Source of the DNA: Paracoccaceae bacterium
GTDB lineage: Bacteria; Pseudomonadota; Alphaproteobacteria; Rhodobacterales; Rhodobacteraceae
Assembly: GCA_020637675.1 (NCBI GenBank)
Contig: JACKKD010000002.1
Span: forward strand, 434,001-498,000
Reading direction: 5' to 3'
DNA: 64,000 nucleotides
Shown: positions 23,792 to 32,390 of the stretch, piece by piece
Position numbering within the stretch: the first letter of the stretch is position 1
How the letters are laid out: each line of letters begins with the position of its first letter
The notes under the pieces: model-generated
What the model was told of the DNA's origin: nothing
The model's database searches: none
What the model saw: only the letters and a program-made list of their open reading frames with translations
Position numbers and translations under genes: made by a program

Positions 23792-25687
23792 CTACCGCGC
23801 AGCCGGATAGCCGAGCGTCTTCAAGGCCCCCGCGATTTCGTCGAGAATCGCCGGGTCGTCGATCGTGGCGGGCATCTTCCAGGGCTCGCCGTCGGCGATC
23901 TTCACCATCGTGGCGCGCAGGATCTTGCCCGACCGGGTTTTCGGCAGCCGGTCCACCACGCAGGCGAGCTTGAAGGCCGCCACTGGGCCGATCCGGTCGC
24001 GCACGAGCTTCACGCACTCCTTCACCACGTCGTCGTGCGGCCGGTTGCTGCCCTTGTTGAGGCAGAGGAAGCCCATGGGCATCTGGCCCTTCAGCTCGTC
24101 GGCCACGCCGATGACGGCGCATTCGGCGACATCCTTGTGGGAGGCGAGCACCTCCTCCATCGCGCCGGTCGAAAGCCGGTGTCCGGCGACGTTGATGACG
24201 TCATCGGTGCGGGCCATGATGTAAAGGTAGCCGTCCTCGTCGACGTAGCCCGCGTCGCCCGTCTCGTAGTAGCCCGGGAAGCTGTTGAGATAGGACTTCC
24301 TGAACCGCTCCTCGGCGTTCCAGAGCGTCGGAAGCGTGCCCGGAGGCAGCGGCAGCTTCACCGCGATGGCGCCGAGCGTGCCGGGCGCAACCGGGTGGCC
24401 GCCCTCGTCGAGCACCTGCACGTCATAGCCCGGCATGGCAACGGAGGGGGAGCCCACCTTGACCGGAAGCTCCTCGATCCCGAGCGGGTTGCCGGCGATG
24501 GCCCAGCCGGTCTCGGTCTGCCACCAGTGGTCGATCACCGGCACGCGCAGATGGCGCTGGGCCCACTTGATCGTGTCGGGATCGGCCCGCTCGCCGGCGA
24601 GGAAGAGCGCCTGCAGGCTGCGCAGGTTGTAGTCGCCGATGAGCTCGCCCTCCGGATCCTCGCGCTTGATCGCGCGAAGGGCCGTCGGCGCGGTGAAGAA
24701 GGACTTCACCTTGTGGTTCTGGATCACCCGCCAGAAGGTGCCGGCATCGGGCGTGCCGACCGGCTTGCCCTCGAAGACGATGGTCGTGCATCCGGCAATG
24801 AGCGGCCCGTAGCAGATGTAGCTGTGGCCGACGACCCAGCCCACGTCCGAGGCTGCCCAGAAGACATCGCCCGCGCCGACGTTGTAGAGGTTCCTCATCG
24901 ACCAGTTCAGCGCGACGAGGTGCCCTGCCGTCGGCCGCACCACGCCCTTGGGCGCCCCGGTGGTACCCGAGGTGTAGAGGATGTAGGCCGGGTGGTTGCC
25001 CTCGACCGGCACGCAGTCGGCCGGCTCGACGCCGAACTGGAACGTGTGCCAGGCGAAATCGCGGCCCTCGATCAGCTTAGCCACCTCCTGCTCGCGCTGG
25101 AAGATGACGCAGAAATCGGGCTTGTGCCTGGCCTGGTCGATGGCCGCGTCGAGCAGCGGCTTGTAGTGCACGACGCGTCCCGGTTCGAGCCCGCAGGAGG
25201 CGGCGATGATTGCCTTTGGCGTTGCGTCGTCGATCCGGACGGCAAGCTCGTGCGCGGCAAAGCCGCCGAAGACGACGGAATGGATCGCGCCGAGCCGCGC
25301 GCAGGCGAGCATCGCCTCGAGCGCCTCGGGCACCATCGGCATGTAGATGATGACGCGGTCGCCCTTTTCGATGCCCTTGGCGCGAAGCGCCCCGGCGAGC
25401 GACGCAACGCGGTCGCGCAGTTCGCGGTAGGTGATGCCCTTGGTGGAATGGGTGATCGGGCTGTCGTGGATGATGGCGAGCTGATCGCCGCGCCCGGCTT
25501 CCACGTGGCGGTCCACCGCGTTCCAGCAGGTGTTCACGCGGGCATCGCAGAACCACTCGTAGAGCGGCGCCTTGTCGGCTAAGAGCGCCCTCGTGGGCGC
25601 CTTCACCCAGTCGATCGCCTCAGCCGCCTGCATCCAGAAAGCCTCGGGGTCGGCCTTCCAGCCGTCATAGACGTCCTTGTATGCCAT
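23792..25687 (-). CDS. prpE: Propionyl-CoA synthetase
   Basis: An AMP-forming acyl-CoA synthetase that activates propionate (631 residues; PrpE about 630, Acs about 650). Motifs: ATP loop ILYTSGTTGAPKGVV, ASDVGWVVGHSYICYGPLIAGCTT, HWWQTETGWAIAGNP, YYETGDAGYVDEDGYLYIMARTDDVINVAGHRLS, and the catalytic/acetylatable lysine in LPKTRSGKILR. The GWVVGHSYI form and the length favour PrpE over acetyl-CoA synthetase, but acetate activity cannot be excluded. The start has AGGAGGA right upstream. The preceding 237 bases carry four TTTGCA boxes. It is downstream of maeB on the same strand but far enough away to have its own promoter. Confidence 0.88.
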   Translation of the reverse strand: MAYKDVYDGWKADPEAFWMQAAEAIDWVKAPTRALLADKAPLYEWFCDARVNTCWNAVDRHVEAGRGDQLAIIHDSPITHSTKGITYRELRDRVASLAGALRAKGIEKGDRVIIYMPMVPEALEAMLACARLGAIHSVVFGGFAAHELAVRIDDATPKAIIAASCGLEPGRVVHYKPLLDAAIDQARHKPDFCVIFQREQEVAKLIEGRDFAWHTFQFGVEPADCVPVEGNHPAYILYTSGTTGAPKGVVRPTAGHLVALNWSMRNLYNVGAGDVFWAASDVGWVVGHSYICYGPLIAGCTTIVFEGKPVGTPDAGTFWRVIQNHKVKSFFTAPTALRAIKREDPEGELIGDYNLRSLQALFLAGERADPDTIKWAQRHLRVPVIDHWWQTETGWAIAGNPLGIEELPVKVGSPSVAMPGYDVQVLDEGGHPVAPGTLGAIAVKLPLPPGTLPTLWNAEERFRKSYLNSFPGYYETGDAGYVDEDGYLYIMARTDDVINVAGHRLSTGAMEEVLASHKDVAECAVIGVADELKGQMPMGFLCLNKGSNRPHDDVVKECVKLVRDRIGPVAAFKLACVVDRLPKTRSGKILRATMVKIADGEPWKMPATIDDPAILDEIAGALKTLGYPAAR

Positions 25688-25781
25688 CGTGTCCTCCTCC
25701 GAACCGTGGGATATCTGTTACGAAGTGCGGACGCGTGCGGCAAGCGCGTTACCGGTCACAGCCCGCCCGAGGACGAAAGAA

Positions 25782-25901
25782 TTTGCAGAATCGGGCACCG
25801 ACGGGCCGGCGATATTTGCAAAGCCAGGTAGACTACGCGCCGTGCGGCAAAGTCAGGGGCTGCTTTGCAACACATCCCCTCGCTTCGCCGGAATTTGCAG
25901 A
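25782..25901. promoter_or_regulatory. Cluster of four TTTGCAAA-type boxes before prpE
   Basis: On the plus strand: TTTGCAGA (25782-25789), TTTGCAAA (25815-25822), TTTGCAAC (25864-25871) and TTTGCAGA (25894-25901). One is exact and three match seven of eight. TTTGCAAA is, to my knowledge, the core of sites bound by short-chain fatty acyl-CoA regulators (ScfR family: RamB, PccR). All four have the same orientation and lie 95-215 bases upstream of the prpE start. An acyl-CoA-responsive regulator of propionate use is inferred. Confidence 0.55.
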
Positions 25902-25924
25902 GCCTCCACGGGGAGATTCGCGGC

Positions 25925-28204
25925 TCAGCCGTAGTGCGACACCGGCGTGCCGGCGATGGCCGAGACGTTCAGAAGCCCGCGCGGGGTGATCGAGGGCGTG
26001 ACGATATGGGCCTTGTTGCCCATCCCCATCAGGATCGGCCCGACCTCGAGCCCGTTGGCGCGCATCTTCAGCATGTTGCGCGCGGCATTCGCGGCATCGG
26101 CGTAGGCGAAGACGAGGATGTTCGCCGCACCTTGAAGCCTGCTGCCTGGGAATATCCGTTCGCGCAGGTCCGGGTCGAGCGCCGCATCGGTGGACATCTC
26201 GCCCTCGAACATGAAATCCGCCTCGCGCGCGTCGAGAATCTCCATCGCCGCGCGGGTGCGCTGGCCGGAATCGCTCGCCATGCTGCCGAAGTTCGACTGC
26301 GAGCAGAGCGCGACCTTCGGCGTGATGCCGAAGCGCCGGGCGTGGCGCGCCGCGCCGATCGCGGTAGTGGCGATCTGTTCGGGCGTGGGAACGGCGTTCA
26401 CATGGGTGTCGGCGATGAAGAGCGGCCCGTTTTCCTGGATCATCAGGCTGAGCGCGCCGTGCGGGGCAAGGCCGCCCCGCGCGAGCACCTGGCGGATGTA
26501 GTTCAGGTGCCAGAGATATTGGCCGAACGTGCCGCAGATCAGGCTGTCGGCATCGCCGCGGTGGACGGCGATGGCGCCGATGGCGGTGGTGTTGGTCCTG
26601 AGGATCGCGCGGGCGAGATCGGGCGTGACGCCCTGGCGGGCCATGAGTTCGTGGTAGCTGCCCCAGTAGTCGCGGTAGCGGGGGTCGTTTTCGGGGTTCA
26701 CGATCTCGAAGTCACGGCCCGGACGGATCGGCAGGCCGGCGCGTTCGCAGCGCCGCTCGATCACCTCGGGCCGGCCGATGAGGATCGGCCGGTCGGTCGT
26801 CTCCTCCAGCATCGCATTGGCCGCGCGCAGGACCCGTTCGTCCTCGCCTTCGGCGAATACGATCTTGCGCATGGCCGAGCGCGCCGCCTCGAACACCGGG
26901 CGCATGAGAAGGGCGGACCGGAAGACCGAGCCGTCGAGCTTGCGCTTGTAGGCTTCGAGGTCCTCGATCGGCCGTGTGGCCACGCCGGTTTCCATCGCCG
27001 CCTTTGCCACCGCCGTGGCGACCGTGCCGATCAGCCGGGGGTCGAAGGGCTTCGGGATCAGGTAGTCGGGCCCGAAGGTCAGCTTCTCGCCGCGGTAGGC
27101 GGCCGCGGCTTCGGCAGAGGTCGTCGCGCGAGCGAGCGCGGCAATGCCATCGATGCAGGCCAGTTCCATCTCGTCGTTGATCGTGGTGGCGCCCACGTCG
27201 AGCGCACCGCGGAAGATGAAGGGAAAGCAGAGGACGTTGTTGACCTGGTTGGGGAAGTCGGACCGGCCGGTGGCGATGATCGCCTCCGGCGCCACGCCGC
27301 GCACGGCGTCGGGCAGGATCTCCGGCGTGGGGTTGGCGAGTGCGAAGACGATGGGGCGGGGCGCCATCTTCGCCACCATGGCAGGGGTCAGGACGCCAGG
27401 ACCGGAGAGCCCGAGGAAGAGGTCGGCGCCTTCGATCACCTCGTCGAGCGTCGCCGGCACGGTACCTTGCGCATAGGCCGCCTTCTGTGGCGTCATCTGC
27501 GCCGTGCGGCCGTGATAGACGAGCCCTTCGAGGTCGCAGAGCCAGACGTTCTCGCGCTTCACGCCGAGTTTCAGCAGCATGTCGAGGCAGGCGATTCCGG
27601 CCGCGCCGCCGCCGGTGGACACGACCTTGATATCCCCGAACCGCTTGCCTGTGACGTGGAGCGCATTGGTCGCCGCGGCGCCGACGACGATCGCCGTGCC
27701 GTGCTGGTCGTCGTGAAAGACCGGGATGTTCATTCGTTCGCGGCAGATCTTCTCGACGACGAAACAGTCGGGCGCCTTGATGTCCTCGAGGTTGATCGCG
27801 CCAAAGGTCGGCTCCAGCGCGCAGACGATATCCGCGAGCCGCTCGGGGTCGGACTCGTTCAACTCGATGTCGAAACAGTCGATATCGGCGAATTTCTTGA
27901 ACAGGACGGCCTTGCCCTCCATCACCGGCTTGGCGGCAAGCGCGCCGATGTTGCCAAGGCCGAGGACGGCGGTGCCGTTGGTGACCACGGCGACGAGATT
28001 GCCGCGTGCGGTGAACCGGCTTGCCGTCGCCGGAGCGGCCTTGATCTCCAGGCAGGCCTCGGCGACGCCGGGGGAGTAGGCGCGGGAAAGGTCGCGGCCG
28101 TTCGCCATGGGCTTGGTGGCGCGGATCTCGAGCTTTCCGGGCTTCGGGAACTCATGATAGTCGAGCGCCGCCTGGCGCGCGTTCTCCTGCCTCGCTTCGT
28201 CCAT
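25925..28204 (-). CDS. maeB: NADP-dependent malic enzyme with C-terminal phosphotransacetylase-like domain
   Basis: A 759-residue MaeB-type enzyme that decarboxylates malate to pyruvate with NADP. The N-terminal malic domain (about 1-430) carries RDLSRAYSPGVAEACLEI, the metal and substrate region DIDCFDIELNE and the Rossmann loop VVSTGGGAAGIACLDML. The C-terminal half (about 440-759) is the phosphotransacetylase-like regulatory domain (GRPEVIERRCERAGL, VALCSQSNFGS). A GGGAGGG site lies upstream of ATG 28204. Malic enzyme next to propionate activation fits the route propionyl-CoA to succinyl-CoA to malate to pyruvate. Confidence 0.95.
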   Translation of the reverse strand: MDEARQENARQAALDYHEFPKPGKLEIRATKPMANGRDLSRAYSPGVAEACLEIKAAPATASRFTARGNLVAVVTNGTAVLGLGNIGALAAKPVMEGKAVLFKKFADIDCFDIELNESDPERLADIVCALEPTFGAINLEDIKAPDCFVVEKICRERMNIPVFHDDQHGTAIVVGAAATNALHVTGKRFGDIKVVSTGGGAAGIACLDMLLKLGVKRENVWLCDLEGLVYHGRTAQMTPQKAAYAQGTVPATLDEVIEGADLFLGLSGPGVLTPAMVAKMAPRPIVFALANPTPEILPDAVRGVAPEAIIATGRSDFPNQVNNVLCFPFIFRGALDVGATTINDEMELACIDGIAALARATTSAEAAAAYRGEKLTFGPDYLIPKPFDPRLIGTVATAVAKAAMETGVATRPIEDLEAYKRKLDGSVFRSALLMRPVFEAARSAMRKIVFAEGEDERVLRAANAMLEETTDRPILIGRPEVIERRCERAGLPIRPGRDFEIVNPENDPRYRDYWGSYHELMARQGVTPDLARAILRTNTTAIGAIAVHRGDADSLICGTFGQYLWHLNYIRQVLARGGLAPHGALSLMIQENGPLFIADTHVNAVPTPEQIATTAIGAARHARRFGITPKVALCSQSNFGSMASDSGQRTRAAMEILDAREADFMFEGEMSTDAALDPDLRERIFPGSRLQGAANILVFAYADAANAARNMLKMRANGLEVGPILMGMGNKAHIVTPSITPRGLLNVSAIAGTPVSHYG

Positions 28205-28225
28205 TCCAGCCCTCCCAGTAACTGG

Positions 28226-28242
28226 TTTAGCCTTAAACTAAA
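28226..28242. promoter_or_regulatory. Palindrome in the maeB/cupin divergent promoter
   Basis: TTTAG (28226-28230) and CTAAA (28238-28242) form an inverted repeat with a 7-base AT-rich centre CCTTAAA. It lies 22 bases upstream of maeB and is the only AT-rich stretch in the 133-base divergent gap. It may be an operator, or simply the -10 region of one promoter. Confidence 0.35.
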
Positions 28243-28337
28243 TTCCGCTCGTGCGGTAGTCCCTTCGGCCGTGGCGCTGGCGCTTGCAAATCCGCCGACG
28301 CCCCCACACTCTCCTGATACCACGCCGGGGAGGGGGA

Positions 28338-29426
28338 ATGTCCGAAATTCGCGCCGAAATCGTGCTGCCGACAGAGAGCCTGCGCCAGGACCTGCCGTTC
28401 TTCACCAGAACGCTCGGCTTCCGGCTCGACATGATCTACCCCGCCGACAATCCCGCGGTCGCAGTCCTCTCCGGGCATGGGCTCAGGCTCAGGCTCGACC
28501 AGGACGCGTCGGGAACACCGGGCCACCTGCGCCTTCATGCTGCGGCGCCCGATACCGTCGCCGGCGGGAAACGCGACCTGACCTCGCCCGGCGGTACGCG
28601 GGTGACGATAGACGAACTGAACCCGCCGCTCGTCCTGCCCGCGACGGAACACGCGTTCGTCGTTCGCCGGCTGGCCGACCAGGCGCCCTGGGTCATCGGC
28701 CGGGCCGGGATGCAGTACCGCGACCTCATACCCTCGCGCCTTGGGGGCGCGGTCATCGCGAGCCATATTCGCATACCCGATGGCGGCCCGGTGCCGGACA
28801 TGGTGCATTTCCACAAGGTCGGCTTCCAGCTCATCTTCTGCTACCGCGGCTGGGTCGATGTGGTCTACGAGGACCAGGGCGGGCCGATCCGGCTTGCCGC
28901 CGGCGACTGCTTCATTCAGCCGCCCGAGATTCGCCACCGCGTGCTCGAAGCCTCCGACGGGATCGAGGTGATCGAGATCGGCGTGCCGGCCGAGCATGTG
29001 ACCGAGATCGACCACGAGATGGTGTTGCCCACGGCCCGGCTGCGCCCCGAGCGCGAATGGCAGGGGCAACGCTTCGTCCACAACGTCGCCAGGGGGGCAG
29101 ACTGGATGCCCTTCCGCCTGCCGGGCTACATCTGCCGCGATACCACCATTTCCGCGAACACGAAGGACGTGGCCGGGGTGCAGGTTGTTCGCAAGGGCCA
29201 AGGCAGGCCGGCCTGGGCGCGCCACGATGCAGACATCCTGTTCGGTTTCGTCATGGAGGGCGGGATGACGCTTGAGGGCGAGGGGAAGGAACCGTTCCGC
29301 CTGTCGCCCGGAGATGCCTTCGTCATCCCGCCGGGGATGCGCACGCGCTGGGCAGACCCGAGCGACGACGTGGAGGTTCTCGAGGTCGCGCTGCCGGGGC
29401 GTTTTGCCACGGAAACGGGCGGTTGA
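28338..29426 (+). CDS. VOC-like plus double-cupin protein
   Basis: A 362-residue soluble protein. The first ~70 residues (SEIRAEIVLPTESLRQDLPFFTRTLGFRLDMIYPADNPAVAVL) look like a glyoxalase/VOC half-domain; two cupin domains follow. Cupin 1 has MVHFHKVGFQLIFCYRGWVDVVYEDQG and CFIQPPEIRHRVLEA; cupin 2 has ILFGFVMEGGMTLEGEGKEPFRLSPGDAFVIPPGMRTRW. Metal-binding histidines are present in the first cupin (HFHK, RHR) but are sparse in the second. ATG 28338 has GGGGAGG upstream. No substrate is known. It is divergent from maeB, and followed by the nucleoside operon. Confidence 0.75.
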   Translation: MSEIRAEIVLPTESLRQDLPFFTRTLGFRLDMIYPADNPAVAVLSGHGLRLRLDQDASGTPGHLRLHAAAPDTVAGGKRDLTSPGGTRVTIDELNPPLVLPATEHAFVVRRLADQAPWVIGRAGMQYRDLIPSRLGGAVIASHIRIPDGGPVPDMVHFHKVGFQLIFCYRGWVDVVYEDQGGPIRLAAGDCFIQPPEIRHRVLEASDGIEVIEIGVPAEHVTEIDHEMVLPTARLRPEREWQGQRFVHNVARGADWMPFRLPGYICRDTTISANTKDVAGVQVVRKGQGRPAWARHDADILFGFVMEGGMTLEGEGKEPFRLSPGDAFVIPPGMRTRWADPSDDVEVLEVALPGRFATETGG

Positions 29427-29480
29427 TCTTGCATCGCCGCGCCCGCGGGCGCAGTCTCGGCGCCCAGGAGGGAGAGTGAC

Positions 29481-29873
29481 ATGTCGCTCATCGATGCCGC
29501 GCGCGCGGTCCGGGAAAACGCCTATGTTCCTTATTCGCATTTCAAGGTCGGTGCCGCCGTGCGCGGCCGGTCGGGCCGCATCTATGCGGGCTGCAACGTG
29601 GAGAACGTGGCCTATCCCGAGGGCACCTGCGCCGAGGCGGGCGCCATCGCCGCGATGGTCGCGGCCGGAGAGTCCGAGATCATCGAGGTCGCCGTCATCG
29701 CCGACAGCCCCGCCCCGGTGCCGCCCTGCGGCGGCTGCCGCCAGAAACTCGCGGAGTTCGGCCGCCACGACACGCCGGTGACGCTTGCCACCACCGACGG
29801 CAAGCGGCTCGACACGACCGTGGGCGATCTCCTGCCCGGGCGGTTCGAGGCGGCGCATATGGAGCGGCGCTGA
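29481..29873 (+). CDS. cdd: Cytidine deaminase
   Basis: Cdd converts cytidine and deoxycytidine to the uridines. The 130-residue, tetrameric-type enzyme shows the zinc site TCAEAGAIAAM (first Cys ligand plus catalytic Glu) and PPCGGCRQ (two Cys ligands), with the substrate segment GCNVENVAYPEGTC. Ribosome site GGAGGGAGAG precedes ATG 29481. It is the first gene of a tightly packed operon with deoA (1-base gap), deoB, add and upp. Confidence 0.95.
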   Translation: MSLIDAARAVRENAYVPYSHFKVGAAVRGRSGRIYAGCNVENVAYPEGTCAEAGAIAAMVAAGESEIIEVAVIADSPAPVPPCGGCRQKLAEFGRHDTPVTLATTDGKRLDTTVGDLLPGRFEAAHMERR

Positions 29874-29874
29874 G

Positions 29875-31182
29875 ATGGACGCCCGCCAGATCATCGCGGG
29901 CGTGCGAGACCGGAAGGGTCTGCCGGCCGAGGCGGCGACATGGTTCGCGCGCGGTCTCGCCTCGGGCGAGGTGACCGACGCCCAGGCGGGCGCCTTCGCG
30001 ATGGCCGTTCTGCTCAACCGCCTCAGCGACGCGGAGCGGGTGGCCTGGACGCTTGCCATGCGCGATTCCGGCAGCGTGCTCGACTGGAACCTGCCGGGGC
30101 CGGTCGTCGACAAGCATTCGACGGGCGGCATCGGCGACAGCACTTCGATCCTCCTCGCGCCCGCGCTCGCGGCCTGCGGCGCCTATGTGCCGATGATCTC
30201 CGGCCGCGGGCTCGGCCATACCGGCGGCACGCTCGACAAGCTGGAGGCGATTCCCGGCTACCGCGCGGACGTGACGGTGGAGGACCTTCGCCGCCTTGTC
30301 GCCGATGTCGGCTGCGCAATCGTCGGGGCGACGGCCGACGTCGCCCCGGCCGACCGGCGGCTCTATGCGATCCGGGACGTCACCGGCACGGTGGAATCGA
30401 TCGACCTCATCACCGCATCCATCCTCTCGAAGAAGCTCGCGGCGGGGCTCGAGGTGCTGATCCTCGACGTCAAGGTCGGCTCGGGCGCCTTCATGAAGAC
30501 GATGGAGGACGCCCGCGCGCTGGCGCATGCGCTCGTCGACACGGCGAACGGGGCGGGCTGCCGGACGGCGGCGCTCATCACCGACATGGACCAGCCGCTC
30601 GCCTCCACCGCCGGCAACGCGCTCGAGGTGATCGAGGCGATGGAGACGATGACGGGCGTGGCGGTGAACCAGGCGCTCTGGGACGTGACAGTGGCGCTCG
30701 GCGGCGAGGCGCTGGCGCTCGCGGGGCTTGCCGGCGACGCGGGCGAGGGGGCCGACGCGGTCGAGGAGGCGCTGGAATCGGGTCGGGCGGCGGAATGCTT
30801 CGGCCGCATGGTCGCGGCCCTCGGCGGGCCGACCGACTTTGTCGAACGTTATCCCGACCGGCTTCCGGCGGCGCGCGTCGTGCGCGACGTGACGGCGGCC
30901 CGCACAGGCTTCGTCGCCCGGATCGACACCGAGGCGCTCGGCCATGCCGTCGTCCATCTCGGCGGCGGCCGGCTGAAGGGCGGCGACCGGATCAATCCCT
31001 CCGTCGGCCTTTCCGATATCCTGCCGCTCGGCGAGCCGGTCGAGAAGGGCGAGGCGATCGCCCGCGTCCATGCGGCGAGCGCGGCCGAGGCGGATCGGGC
31101 CGTCGCCGAGGTTCTCGCCGCGATCCGCCTCTCAGGGGAGGAACCGGAGGAGCCCGCGCTGATCCACGAAAGGATCGGCTGA
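29875..31182 (+). CDS. deoA: Thymidine phosphorylase
   Basis: DeoA splits thymidine and deoxyuridine with phosphate to base plus deoxyribose-1-phosphate. The 435-residue product has the glycosyltransferase family 3 signatures: N-terminal helical part DRKGLPAEAATWFARGL, the phosphate-binding DKHSTGGIGDSTSILLAP (about 83-100), SGRGLGHTGGTLDKLEAIPGY, and SKKLAAGLEVLILDVKVGSGAFM. ATG 29875 starts one base after the cdd stop. Its stop overlaps the deoB start (TGATG). Confidence 0.95.
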   Translation: MDARQIIAGVRDRKGLPAEAATWFARGLASGEVTDAQAGAFAMAVLLNRLSDAERVAWTLAMRDSGSVLDWNLPGPVVDKHSTGGIGDSTSILLAPALAACGAYVPMISGRGLGHTGGTLDKLEAIPGYRADVTVEDLRRLVADVGCAIVGATADVAPADRRLYAIRDVTGTVESIDLITASILSKKLAAGLEVLILDVKVGSGAFMKTMEDARALAHALVDTANGAGCRTAALITDMDQPLASTAGNALEVIEAMETMTGVAVNQALWDVTVALGGEALALAGLAGDAGEGADAVEEALESGRAAECFGRMVAALGGPTDFVERYPDRLPAARVVRDVTAARTGFVARIDTEALGHAVVHLGGGRLKGGDRINPSVGLSDILPLGEPVEKGEAIARVHAASAAEADRAVAEVLAAIRLSGEEPEEPALIHERIG

Positions 31183-32390
31183 TGCCGCGCGCCTTCCTGG
31201 TCGTGCTGGACAGCGCCGGCGCGGGCGGCGCGCCCGACGCGGGCGAGTTCTTCAATGGCGATACGCCCGACACCGGCGCCAACACGCTCGGCCATATCGC
31301 CGAGGCTTGCGCGGCGGGCCGGGCGGAGGAGGGGCGCAGCGGCCCCCTGAAGATGCCGAACCTCGGCGCGCTGGGTCTCGGCGCGGCCGTGCGCCTTGCC
31401 TCCGGCGCCGCGATGCCGGGATTTGGCACCGAACCCTCGGGCCTTTGGGGCGCGGCGACCGAGGTGTCGCGCGGCAAGGACACGCCGTCGGGTCACTGGG
31501 AACTTGCCGGCGTGCCGGTGCCCTGGGAGTGGCACTATTTCCCGGACACGCACCCCGCCTTTCCGCAGGCGCTGATGGACGAGGTCGCGCGGCGCGCCGG
31601 CACCGGCGGCACGCTCGGCAACTGCCATGCCTCGGGCGTGCCGATCATCGAGGAACATTGCGCCGAGCACATGCGGACCGGCTGGCCGATCTGCTACACC
31701 TCGGCGGACAGCGTCTTTCAGATCGCCGCGCATGAGGAGACCTTCGGGCTCGACCGCCTCCTGAAGCTCTGCCAGGACGTTGCACCCACGTTGCACGCGA
31801 TGCGCGTGGGGCGGGTGATCGCGCGGCCCTTCGTGGGCGATTGCGGCAACTTCAGGCGCACCGCGAACCGCCACGACTACGCCATCGCGCCGCCCGCGCC
31901 GACGCTTTGCGACCGGGTGCACGCGGCGGCACGAAAGGTCCACGCCATCGGCAAGATCGGCGACATCTTCTCCATGCGCGGGATCGACGACGTGAAGAAG
32001 GGGCCGGATGCCGTGCTCTTCGATCATCTGATGGCCGCGGCCGAGGAGGCGGAGGACGGATCGCTCACCTTCGCCAACTTCGTCGAGTTCGACACGCTCT
32101 ATGGCCACCGCCGTGACGTGTCGGGCTATGCCAGCGCGCTCGAATGGTTCGACGGGAAGGTCGGCGGGTTCCTCGCCCTGCTCCGTCCCGGCGACCTCGC
32201 GCTCTTCACCGCCGACCATGGCAACGATCCGACATGGGTGGGGACCGATCATACCCGTGAACGGGCGCCGGTGGTCGGATGGGGGCGAGGAGCAAGACCC
32301 ATCGGCCAGGTGGCTTTCGCCGACGTGGGGGCCTCGGTCGCAGCGCATCTCGGCGTGGCGCCGGAAGGACCTGGGAGGTCGTTCCTCTGA
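31182..32390 (+). CDS. deoB: Phosphopentomutase
   Basis: DeoB moves the phosphate of (deoxy)ribose-1-phosphate to position 5. The 402-residue alkaline-phosphatase-superfamily enzyme shows the metal site AFLVVLDSAGAGGAPDAGEF, GKDTPSGHWE with the phosphorylated threonine, and the second metal site LALFTADHGNDPTWVGTDHTRERAPVV. It overlaps deoA and add by one base each. It links DeoA product to central metabolism; no deoC is present in this operon. Confidence 0.95.
   Translation: MPRAFLVVLDSAGAGGAPDAGEFFNGDTPDTGANTLGHIAEACAAGRAEEGRSGPLKMPNLGALGLGAAVRLASGAAMPGFGTEPSGLWGAATEVSRGKDTPSGHWELAGVPVPWEWHYFPDTHPAFPQALMDEVARRAGTGGTLGNCHASGVPIIEEHCAEHMRTGWPICYTSADSVFQIAAHEETFGLDRLLKLCQDVAPTLHAMRVGRVIARPFVGDCGNFRRTANRHDYAIAPPAPTLCDRVHAAARKVHAIGKIGDIFSMRGIDDVKKGPDAVLFDHLMAAAEEAEDGSLTFANFVEFDTLYGHRRDVSGYASALEWFDGKVGGFLALLRPGDLALFTADHGNDPTWVGTDHTRERAPVVGWGRGARPIGQVAFADVGASVAAHLGVAPEGPGRSFL

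Noticed and set aside
23792..25687. Acetyl-CoA synthetase (acs) as name for this gene
   Set aside because: Length of 631 and the GWVVGHSYI segment fit PrpE better; acetate as a second substrate remains possible.
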